Positions 23,501 through 29,199 of a DNA stretch of 29,199 nucleotides are shown here, in pieces. The position numbers and the translations under genes are program-made. The notes under the pieces were generated by a model that did no database searches, was not told where the DNA came from, and saw only the letters and a program-made list of their open reading frames with translations. How positions within the stretch are numbered: the stretch's first letter is position 1; every line of letters begins with the position of its first letter. Source of the DNA: Elysia marginata (Eukaryota; Mollusca; Gastropoda; Plakobranchidae); the NCBI GenBank assembly GCA_019649035.1, contig BMAT01007661.1:35813-65011 (forward strand). The letters run 5' to 3'.

Positions 23501-24279
23501 AACTAGCAGTTCATAAAACCGCGATAAAACAATTGATTAATACTTCAGAACAAGAATTTGTTTTGTCATTTAACCCTTCATTTACTGTAATTCTATCACG
23601 AGCATAGATCGAGAGAATTTATGAATAATATAACATTTACTTTTCATGCATTACATGCGGAAATTTTTTTTTAACAATAAGATGGAATGTGATAAATTCG
23701 AAAGTAGATAAGTTTCGTAGGCGAAAAGTGAAAATGAACTTTTCTTCTGATCACCACAAAGAGTAATTAACACGGAATCGTGCGGTATGTTTATCTTTTT
23801 TATGTTTGCTTTTATGAAGGCCTTTTACCTCGGAACAATTCCCTTTTTAAAATTCTTCGTCCATTGGATGGGTTTTTATTTCGACTTTATTTTCTTCATA
23901 TTTTTCTTGTTTCTATCATTTTATAGATTGACTTAAGTTGTCTAAAACCAAGTCTTTAAAACTTTAGAACTGGGAAATTATTATTAGTTTTATGTTGTGT
24001 TTTGTCAAACACGCATCATAAATCTTCACGCTTGAACGTTTTCAGGCCAAACAAGCTGTGTGGGCCCCAGGACTTGTCATCGGTATTTGTGCGGGCATTG
24101 TTTGCCTTGTGGCCGTTGCTCTACCAGAGACATCAACACGGGAGCTGCCTCAAACGATTCCAGAGCTACAGGCCTGGTTTAAGCAAAAGAACCGAGTGTC
24201 GAAAAGCGACAGACAGCGAGTGCCGAAAAGCGACAGACAGGAGGACATAATTCATGTTGAAATTCTTCCTAAAACTTAA
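10134..24279 (+). CDS. SLC22-family transporter, 12 coding exons, intact
   Basis: Predicted plasma-membrane transporter of the SLC22 (organic ion/carnitine) branch of the major facilitator superfamily. Joining 10134-10314, 11148-11347, 12160-12390, 13085-13219, 15399-15466, 16090-16204, 17270-17430, 18063-18197, 21561-21649, 21737-21854, 22309-22381 and 24046-24279 gives 1740 nt, or 579 residues plus TAA, close to the usual family length of about 550. All introns are GT-AG and all phases match. Landmarks are GRYQ at 33-36 and TM1 at about 38-58. The extracellular loop has three N-glycosylation sequons (76, 86, 101) and several Cys. MFS motif LSDRLGRK lies at 159-166, ESLRWL at 276-281, NRLGRK at 408-413, FPTNLRSQAVG at 473-483 and LPETSTRELP at 528-537. 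The ATG context is GAAATGG. The substrate cannot be told from sequence. I infer no SLC22 subfamily number. Confidence 0.93.
11148..11347 (+). CDS. SLC22 gene exon 2 (residues 61-127)
   Basis: Encodes the large extracellular loop between TM1 and TM2: VPHHC (family form PxHRC), sequons NVS, NFT and NSS, and further Cys at EEC and TTC. The acceptor is chosen after AACTCAAG, giving AKAVPHHC. A second acceptor 9 bp downstream (after GGCAG) also keeps the frame and would drop three residues. The donor is TCACAG|GTAAAC, phase 0. Confidence 0.88.
11674..11921. mobile_element. Foldback / MITE-like imperfect palindrome in intron 2
   Basis: The left arm, about 11674-11731 (begins GGGGTAACCTGGAC, then TTCCACCCCC... 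and GGGAAATTCTACCCCC), is similar to the reverse complement of the right arm, about 11862-11921 (which read on the minus strand begins GGGTGACCTGGGG, then TCCCACCCCC... and GGGAAATCCCACCCCC). Between them is a smaller inverted repeat: AAGGGAAGTAAC...AAAAA near 11740-11760 against TTTTTAGTTTCCCTT at 11776-11790. The whole can fold into a long hairpin. There is no coding capacity. Structure seen directly; element status is inferred, and target-site duplications are unclear. Confidence 0.65.
12160..12390 (+). CDS. SLC22 gene exon 3 (residues 128-204)
   Basis: Begins FDLVCEMDW (family WxLVCDxxW) after a TACTCACAG acceptor and encodes TM2, the TM2-TM3 loop with the MFS signature LSDRLGRK, TM3 and the start of TM4. 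It ends GACQQ with CAG|GTAAGC. Both ends are phase 0. Confidence 0.94.
13085..13219 (+). CDS. SLC22 gene exon 4 (residues 205-249)
   Basis: The acceptor is TGTACCCAG. It encodes the rest of TM4, the FLEFFPTEHRA loop (equivalent of the family E(F/Y)V.P..RT block) and TM5. The donor is AAG|GTTAGA, a less usual +3/+4, with phase 0 at both ends. Confidence 0.9.
13649..13893. other. Assembly gap (245 Ns)
   Basis: A run of N inside intron 4, between exons 4 and 5. Protein alignment across these exons is continuous by family expectation (TM5 to TM6), so no coding exon needs to be hidden here. Open frames running through the Ns are artefacts. Confidence 0.98.
13894..15398. other. Remainder of intron 4, no exon seen
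   Basis: AT-rich intronic sequence. Plus-strand open frames at 14629-15007 are Lys-rich with no motif. A minus-strand frame at 14025-14291 is also unassigned. A palindromic ATCTAGATCTAT lies at about 15154-15165. Confidence 0.55.
15399..15466 (+). CDS. SLC22 gene exon 5 (residues 250-271)
   Basis: A 68-nt exon recognised by translation NSSWRALQTAISLFSL..., equivalent to the WRxLQLAISLPSL block at the TM5-TM6 junction. The acceptor is GAAATTTCAG. The donor is TGGTG|GTAAGT, leaving TG of the codon for Trp272 (phase 2). Confidence 0.9.
16090..16204 (+). CDS. SLC22 gene exon 6 (residues 272-310)
   Basis: The acceptor ACTCCACAG|G completes the Trp codon and continues YMDESLRWLLANGR, the family's (P)ES(P)RWLLxxGR cytoplasmic loop, here without either Pro, followed by a charged helix. 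The end is placed at CCGAG|GTGCTG (phase 0) because exon 7 needs phase 0. That donor is weak, so this boundary is the least certain of the model. Confidence 0.8.
17270..17430 (+). CDS. SLC22 gene exon 7 (residues 311-363)
   Basis: Follows acceptor ATCTACAG. It encodes the central cytoplasmic linker, Lys/Arg-rich, then SLLDILKIRRLLLNSLCLWFC at the start of TM7 (family LLDLFR.P.LR...). The donor is TTTTGTTG|GTAAAC, phase 2, with the split Trp codon completed by exon 8. Confidence 0.88.
17503..17604 (+). repeat. (CTA)n / (CTG)n microsatellite in intron 7
   Basis: About 100 bp of ACT/CTA trinucleotides with interspersed CTG units and a few point variants, 73 bp after exon 7. Confidence 0.97.
18063..18197 (+). 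CDS. SLC22 gene exon 8 (residues 364-408)
   Basis: The acceptor is TTCTCGCAG. It encodes TM7, the LSGDPYLNFGL loop (family L.GN.YLNF.L) and TM8, ending in CLN plus AG of the Arg409 codon. The donor is AAATAG|GTATCA, phase 2. Confidence 0.93.
   Translation, partial: VHCSIVVFHNIPDCYVFIRRPLPELRPHCHHGTAFKCFLLFLSK
18198..19560. other. Intron 8, upstream part, no exon seen
   Basis: AT-rich intronic sequence up to the RTE insertion. The last 270 bp (about 19290-19560) are less AT-rich than the surroundings and may be unrecognised repeat sequence or the degraded 5' edge of the LINE copy. Confidence 0.5.
19561..20785 (+). pseudogene. RTE-type LINE reverse transcriptase, broken
   Basis: The first 284 codons (19561-20415) contain RT motif A (LIDYSKAFDKV, Asp about residue 50), motif B (RGVRQGCILSPDLFNLY), motif C with the catalytic YADD at 19999-20010, then the FKYLGY thumb block. 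A frameshift near 20335-20342 moves the continuation (LKAYVWSVLIYGCECWTM) into another frame. A TAG at 20471-20473 interrupts that frame, which then reads on through KFTGHIYRA and SRGRQRTTYVD to a TGA at 20783-20785. The block order matches BovB/RTE ORFs. Two clear lesions plus truncation mean it is not functional. Confidence 0.88.
20783..20801 (+). repeat. (TGA)n tail of the RTE element
   Basis: Six TGA units directly after the C-terminal codons. The first unit is the stop codon itself, so the 3' untranslated part is essentially the microsatellite. Confidence 0.85.
20802..21560. other. Intron 8, downstream part, no exon seen
   Basis: AT-rich, with no motif seen between the RTE tail and the exon 9 acceptor. 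Confidence 0.5.
21561..21649 (+). CDS. SLC22 gene exon 9 (residues 409-438)
   Basis: The acceptor TTGGTTTCAG|A completes Arg and gives RLGRKRCMQVVFGVVGSG, the second DRxGRR-like MFS motif and TM9. The donor is GAAG|GTGAGT, phase 1. Confidence 0.93.
21737..21854 (+). CDS. SLC22 gene exon 10 (residues 439-477)
   Basis: Follows an 87-bp intron. It encodes TM10 and the FSFTPEMFPTNLR block (family E(L/M)FPTxxR), which lies before TM11. The donor is TTTACG|GTAGGC, phase 2. Confidence 0.94.
22309..22381 (+). CDS. SLC22 gene exon 11 (residues 478-502)
   Basis: The acceptor TTTCCCAG|G completes Arg478 and encodes SQAVGLSSLMSRFGGMLGPF, the very conserved (N)xAxGxxSxxxRxGxxxxPF block of TM11. The donor is CTG|GTGAGT, phase 0. 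Confidence 0.94.
22382..24045. other. Intron 11, no exon seen
   Basis: 1.66 kb, AT-rich. Open frames near 22231-22566 are shadows of exon 11 or chance. A minus-strand 60-codon frame at 23167-23349 has no motif. Confidence 0.55.
24046..24279 (+). CDS. SLC22 gene exon 12 (residues 503-579, stop)
   Basis: The acceptor is CGTTTTCAG. It encodes the end of the transmembrane bundle (APGLVIGICAGIVCLVAVAL), the family C-terminal blocks LPETSTRELP and IPELQAWF, and a charged cytoplasmic tail with two tandem copies of an 8-residue unit (RV[S/P]KSDRQ). It ends ILPKT then TAA at 24277-24279. Confidence 0.94.
   Translation, partial: AKQAVWAPGLVIGICAGIVCLVAVALPETSTRELPQTIPELQAWFKQKNRVSKSDRQRVPKSDRQEDIIHVEILPKT
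24193..24240 (+). repeat. 24-bp tandem duplication inside the last exon
   Basis: Positions 24193-24216 and 24217-24240 are identical except for one T/C difference, which changes Ser to Pro. The duplication is in frame and adds eight residues to the cytoplasmic tail. Confidence 0.95.
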
Positions 24280-25189
24280 GTCTCATAGTTAGGTAATTTA
24301 TTGAACCCTACTAAGCAGTGACATGGTTTTATCAATCTTCCCCAGAACAAATCTTTACCATTGTGTTGTATGCACAAACCCAATATGTTGCTCTCTTTTT
24401 CTTTTTCTTTTTTTTTTTTTTGAACAGAACTGTTTGTCGCTATGGCAAAGAGAGAATTTCTTGTTCGAGCAACAAAATATTCTAAAATCATAAAAGAGTA
24501 TACGGTCTTCGGTGCAGATCTGTCCGACAGTAGAAAAGTAAGAAGGATTTCGTTTCATCATTCATGATATAATTATGTTATGCCGCCCCATTAAATTTTT
24601 TGGCCAATTCACGCGGAAATTTTTATAAATTTTTTCAGTAATAGACGATGTTCCTAAGAATGGTCGGCGAGAGTTATGCGCCTTTTTTACTACCAAAACA
24701 TGGGACCCCATATAAGTAAATTAGAATCGATTGCGCGTTTTTCTTGTACAAAACGTTTCTTACTGCTTTTCATGATGATGGTATAGTTGAGAATAGTTAA
24801 AAAGATAATTAAAAATTGAATAATGTGAATAATGATAATCCTTTCTTTAAAAAATAATGTGAGGAAGACTTCTAGACTACATGTTTCCTTTTTTGTTTAG
24901 CCTTATTTATTTTTATTTATTTATTCATTTATTATTTTTTAAGGGGGCGCCTTGTGGGCATGTTCACGAAATTGAAAAGCTGCATTTTATCCAGATCGAG
25001 ATTAAGATAGTTGTGGGATGTTGAGAAATTGTTGCGAGGGATCTGAAGATATTTTTGTATGTAGAATATAGCTTACATTTTTGCCGACAGATCTGTTTCG
25101 TCGTTGGGACGATTTTTCAAGGCAGTCTATTTCATCTGGGTCGTTAGTCTGCTTATGTTGGCTGTGCGGTGCACATGCGTGCGCAAGCA
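24280..25189. other. 3' flank of the SLC22 gene, presumed 3' UTR at start
   Basis: No canonical AATAAA was found close to the stop codon. A weak candidate poly(A) signal ATTAAA lies at 24590-24595, about 310 bp after the stop, and others are possible further on. A pyrimidine/poly-T tract is at about 24389-24421 and TTTATTTA repeats at about 24904-24932. Confidence 0.35.
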
Positions 25190-25958
25190 AATGGAAGCGA
25201 CGATGCATGGGCGTCCCCAGCAGTTCTTTCCTTTTGTTTAGGATTGTTTTTTTTTAAATGATGTAGTATTTTTCTAGTAGACAGAGATTGCATTTTTTGT
25301 TGACGTTGAGAAGACGTTAGATTTTTCTATTATTTTCCATGATAGGGCAAATTCTTTTTTGTTTTCCTTTAGGTTCCATATTTGTTCTCTAAGTGCTGTA
25401 TCGAATTTTCAGTGTGATAATCTGAAGCTTGACTTGTGCTGATTGTATCTAGTCTTAAAATGGTTTTCAGTTATTCCTATGTACGTGTCTACTTGTTCTG
25501 GGTATTTTTTTGCTTTATTGTTGCCTGATACACAACGCATTTCTGTAGACATTTGCCTTCCAGCGGACATTCGTTTTTTATTCGGCAGTTGCATAGTTTT
25601 TCTGTGGTATTTTGATTTTCTTTGCTCTTCAGAATGGTTTTGTTGTGGTTTGGGATGATGTTTTTCACATTAGTCATACAGCTGTAACTTAGCTTTATGG
25701 TGTTTCTGTTTATTATTTTGTGTAACTTGTTGTTATGAGGGAAACATGCGCTGAGGAGGGTGAAGAATTTGTTTCCTATGTTGGTGGCGACCGATTTTTC
25801 AAAGGGGGAGGGGGGGGTAACCAAGTGGTTCTTCTTTTCCTTGTGTGCCCGGCCCCTTTTGTTGCTCTTTTCTGGTTTGTTTTGTCGGTGGTTTCATTTA
25901 AGGTGGTGTTTGCTACGTTGTCATTTTTTTCGGTGCTTTTATTTCCCACAAGATACAT
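25190..25958 (-). mobile_element. Penelope-like element, C-terminal region with GIY-YIG remnant, inactive
   Basis: The minus strand reads, with frameshifts, through blocks characteristic of Penelope-like retroelements. A KRKRR.TW.PP..-like segment (25776-25958) is followed by NIGNKFFTLLSACFP, NRNTIKLSYSCM and NHNKTIL (25489-25824). Next is a Cys cluster, CNCRIKNECPLEGKC, then VVYQATI and TYIGITENHFKTRYNQHK, the GIY-YIG endonuclease core (25409-25594). After a stop at 25409-25411 come IWNLKENKKEFALSWKII and remnants resembling CNLCL and LNKRKELL (down to about 25190). Lesions are a shift in the C/G run at about 25802-25817, a shift near 25505-25515, the stop, and a later shift. The reverse transcriptase core lies upstream and is absent. 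Confidence 0.82.
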
Positions 25959-25990
25959 ATGTATGGTTCCTATCGCGTGGTAAGAATTTG

Positions 25991-26810
25991 TTACTGCTGT
26001 TTTGCTGAAAACATTTCTATTTCTATTAAATAATGGGTAAAGAGAGTATGATGAAAATTGTTAAAGCTGGGTCCAATGCCCTTTACTTTACACGGGTATA
26101 TAAACTGCTTTGCCAGTACAATCATTAGGTCACATATAGAGCCTGTACGATTTTTCCTATCTACCACAAGGATCACCAAGGTTTTATTAAATCTGAAGTT
26201 TTTTACATGCGCTCATCTTTTATTTACAAGTACACTAAGTCCGTTCCAGAATGATTTTACACATTGGTATTTGTACATTAGGTGCTCTGTGGATTCCGGA
26301 TATCGTTGGCAAAATGTGCAGTTTTCGCTCTGGTTTTTATCATACCTAGCAACAGTTTTATTTGTTGTAAGAATATTGTGTAGGATTCTAACTTGGGTCC
26401 ATCTTAGTCTTGTATCCGTAGTAGCTATTTTGAGATGTTGAAATAAGGTATTGTTATTTACTTCAATATTCAAGCAATTTCTCCATGTGTTTAGACCTTT
26501 TATTGGTAAATCTTTTGATGCTGAGCATGATTTGTAAATACTTGAAGCCCCTTGGCTGGGTATAAGTAAATTATTTGAGTGCGGTTGTAAGTTATTGTTA
26601 CTGTTTATTGCACTGAGATTTAGTTTCGGTTTATACTGTTCCGCCGATCGCACTATTCCGCTGAAGGTTAGAAAGTTGACATTTGTTTGCGAGAGTTTGT
26701 GTTTAAATTCTATACGTCATTCATGCGTCGATATTCTTTGGCTGTGTTATAAAAGTGACGTTGTTTGCTATGAAGGAGTTACTTTTTATGTATTTTTCCC
26801 TAGTCTTATA
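25991..26810 (-). pseudogene. L1/Tx1-like LINE ORF2 C-terminal region, broken
   Basis: A minus-strand frame (open 26653-26216) contains TRLRWTQVRILHNILTTNK followed by CTFCQRYPESTEHLMYKYQC, the zf-RVT type zinc-binding block (CxxC...H...C) seen at the end of L1/Tx1-group ORF2 proteins. A TGA at 26213-26215 interrupts it, but the same frame continues (26179-25991) with KNRTGSICDLMIVLAKQFIY, matching the usual terminal block of those proteins. Upstream the frame extends through TNVNFLTFSGIV to another TGA at about 26720-26722, and weaker similarity continues to about 26810. Reverse transcriptase and endonuclease domains are absent. The nearby open plus-strand frames are shadows. Confidence 0.8.
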
Positions 26811-26849
26811 ATCTCATTTTGTATAAAACTATAGTTCTGGGATTCATGG

Positions 26850-28400
26850 ACAGCTTTAGGTGGGTTTTACTGCTGTATTGTAGGAAACCAACAACACTTG
26901 GTAACTTTCGCAACAATACTTTTCAAAACTCCTGCTTGGAAGATTTACAAAGTTAAAAAATGATAGGTAACTCAGGAACCGATGATGTTCAGGCGATTGA
27001 ATTAGAGAATTTTACTGAAAAAATAAGGATCAACCATAATATTACAATTCTTGTCCGGTGTGAGACGCAGATGTTTTTAGTTTTGTATTCCGAGAGCTAT
27101 CTAGAAAACAATCTCAACACATCTATTACTTTAGATTTCGCACTCTGTAGATGTATCTTCAACTTTTCTCCCATGGTACTTACAGAAAATCTGTCCATCC
27201 TTGTTTTCCAGAGTCGCTAAATAAGAAGTGTCGGTTTTAATCCTGCATGGTTAAAAACTGCTTTGACCATATGGAAGAAAGGCTTCCCAACCTTATTGAT
27301 CAATATTTATATGTCCTACTTATTGAAATGTTTCATAAATTTTAAGTTCTGCATGTTGCAATTTGTTGTCCATTTTCGTTTCGATGGCTCTCGGTTTTTT
27401 AAGAAAACTTAAGAGAACCACCCATTATTTCATAAACTCAATACGAGTATAGTATTATTCGGAATGCCTCTCGCAACATCCGTTAACATTAGGATATAGC
27501 AATTTTACCTAAAATTAATATGTTAAAAGCAGAACTATGATAACTAGAATGTATGCTCTCAGCCATAGAGAGAATTCTCAAAAGATCTTTGCAAATAACA
27601 AAAATCTCATGTCAAATAAAAATAGCCGCTACTCAGACGAAATGGCAATGGCTTAAGCTATTATTGTGACAATGAGACCAGACAAGTGCTGGCAAAACTA
27701 ATTTTCTTGTAAAAGATCTCCGACATCAATAGTGTGGAAAAGTGTGTGAGTCGATAATTTACTTCCTTGTAATAATTTCAAAACATACTTTTGTGAAATC
27801 AATGTATTCATGAAGTCTTGCATTCCGTGTTTATTTTCTGACCCAAATTCACTGTTGTATTTGAGAAGACGTAACAATGTTTTTTCGGAAGTTTTTGTGC
27901 TGGTTATTAGAGCTGGACAAATAATGCTTAGCGAAATAAGAAAGGCATTGTGCTTTGTCGACCCCTATGTCAAGATTCGTAACAAGGGAAGAAAAATATG
28001 CTTTTTTAAAGAGGTAAAAACAAGTTTTTGTTTCGGAAATAAAGAGAACAACCGAAGTTGTAATGTCGAACAACTGGGCTGGCCAACGGCATTAGACCAA
28101 GATAGGTCATCTCAAGTTGTATTTACCAGCAAACTTGCCCCTTCTACGAAGTGTGAAGATGAACTATGATGAGACCAAAAAATAGCTGTGAGTATGCTCA
28201 AAACTTCCGCTTAGAGGCCAAAAAGAAAGCTTGTCTATATGTTGATAACTTAAAAATTGCCGCGACCGAGGTCTAAATACAGTTTTTGATCTCTGTGTAA
28301 ATTAGACGTTTATAAGACCGTATCTATATCTAGATAAAATTTTATTTTCAGTATGTTTATAAGTTGACCCACATCTCCTTTTCTTCGAGTTATTTCTATA
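26850..28400. other. No recognisable gene
   Basis: AT-rich sequence. Two plus-strand open frames (26960-27220, 86 codons; 27810-28169, 119 codons) have no family motif, unremarkable starts and no neighbouring exon signals that I can tie together. The second is the longest unassigned frame in this part, and I leave it as probably non-coding. Confidence 0.45.
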
Positions 28401-28404
28401 TTCC

Positions 28405-28624
28405 AGAATGGTTCTGACCTTTATTTATCTCAGTAGGATCACTCAAGTCTTGAGAAAACAACAATTTCTTCCGCATTCCGTCTTGCAAATTGCGCACTTT
28501 TTTGTGTGGCAAAGTAGGGAAAAATATTACGCACCTAAAATTAATCGATCTTGTAGCACTCCTGATACAGAATTTCGCACCAACAATGAGAAACAAGTGA
28601 AAGATAATAGGTCAGAACCATTCT
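28405..28624. repeat. Perfect 15-bp inverted repeat
   Basis: AGAATGGTTCTGACC at 28405-28419 is matched by its exact reverse complement at 28610-28624, enclosing 190 bp. Similarity beyond the arms drops quickly. It may be the ends of a small non-autonomous element. No flanking target duplication is obvious. Confidence 0.75.
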
Positions 28625-28726
28625 TTATATTGAAACGTAAGCTTTTACGTTCCATTTTGTCAAATTTTAAATATAAAAATCTCGATAAACGAATGCTCAC
28701 TCTGAAATATCAGAACTGGGGTTCCC

Positions 28727-28739
28727 AATGGTTCTGACC
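28727..28739 (+). repeat. Third copy of the AATGGTTCTGACC motif
   Basis: Direct-orientation copy of the motif at 28405-28419. It is the right part of a small imperfect hairpin, CAGAACTGGG (28711-28720) against CCCAATGGTTCTG. Confidence 0.75.
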
Positions 28740-29149
28740 CTTTTCTACACGGAAATAGTCACGTGACTCTTGGGGTCAACAAGCCACCTTATGGCGGATT
28801 TTATTTGGGGAACTGTTTGTGTTGTTGTTTGGGGTTACTTTTAATAGTCTTAGTTAGACTGGATCTAGATGATTAAAATAAGGCACCAACCATGTTTCCA
28901 TCCTTGGACTCGATTCTGGGTCAGCTTTTCATAGTATTTTATTTAATCCCCACTTCTTTCGATACTTTTTAGGCCAGAATTCCTTCTCTAGTCTTGCCCT
29001 TGGAGTGGGACTGGGTGTATCGGTGTTGACTGGCTTTCGTACATCATTCGGTGTATCTAGACCTAGATCCAAAACAGAAAGGCTGAAACGCTGTCACTCA
29101 AATTTGAGATCCCTAAATAATTACTTCCAGTGTGCTTTATAGCCGTGAA

Positions 29150-29151
<2 letters not shown>

Positions 29152-29181
<30 letters not shown>
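29152..29181. repeat. (TA)n microsatellite
   Basis: About 15 uninterrupted TA dinucleotides near the window end. Confidence 0.97.
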
Positions 29182-29185
<4 letters not shown>

Positions 29186-29199
29186 CTAGTTGTATCATT

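Noticed and set aside
25735..26441. Plus-strand Phe/Leu-rich frames that look membrane-like
   Set aside because: Antisense shadows of the Penelope-like and LINE minus-strand frames.
27810..28169. 119-codon plus-strand frame
   Set aside because: Longest unassigned frame here, but without homology that I recognise or supporting signals. Left as probably non-coding.
28408..28737. 109-codon plus-strand frame
   Set aside because: It starts and ends inside copies of the same AATGGTTCTGACC motif and has no protein features; the DNA repeat structure explains the region better.

Overview
This is a metazoan nuclear genomic window: AT-rich, intron-rich, packed with decayed transposable elements, and containing one assembly gap (245 Ns at 13649-13893). 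The repeat content suggests a lophotrochozoan, and I would guess a gastropod mollusc. It includes an RTE-type LINE with a (TGA)n tail, an L1/Tx1-like LINE, a Penelope-like element with a GIY-YIG nuclease, a mariner copy, and a tRNA-headed SINE. The taxonomic assignment is inference and nothing here fixes the species.

The only intact gene is on the + strand, from 10134 to 24279. It is a member of the SLC22 family (organic cation/anion/carnitine transporters of the major facilitator superfamily). I could assemble it by eye into 12 coding exons joined by 11 GT-AG introns. All splice phases agree, giving a continuous frame of 579 codons plus a stop. Family landmarks appear in order: GRYQ plus TM1, a glycosylated Cys-containing extracellular loop, the SDRLGRK MFS motif, the TM6-TM7 loop (ESLRWL), a second NRLGRK motif, and the FPTNLRSQAVG, PETSTRELP and IPEL blocks near the C-terminus.

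Layout: 1-720, 3' part of a dead mariner element. 721-1980, no gene. 1982-2806 (-), LINE ORF1-like pseudogene with one nonsense codon. 3102-3696 (-), fragments resembling a Ty3/Gypsy-type pol. 4014-10133, no gene, but simple repeats, a probable tRNA-derived SINE (about 6600-6805, -), short duplications and a pyrimidine-rich tract just before the gene. 10134-24279, the SLC22 gene, which has a foldback (MITE-like) palindrome in intron 2, a gap in intron 4, a CTA microsatellite in intron 7 and a 5'-truncated RTE LINE in intron 8. 24280-25190, 3' flank. 25190-25958 (-), Penelope-like C-terminal region, abutting (25991-26810, -) the C-terminal end of an L1/Tx1-like LINE ORF2. 26850-29199, no recognisable gene, but a family of three copies of a 13-15-bp motif in mixed orientation and a terminal TA microsatellite.

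I found no operon, defence system, CRISPR or RNA gene and no clear novel system. The most checkable observations are the complete SLC22 gene model with its lineage-specific C-terminal tandem duplication, the foldback element in intron 2, the RTE copy whose stop codon is the first unit of its terminal microsatellite, and the mosaic of two retroelements at 25-27 kb.
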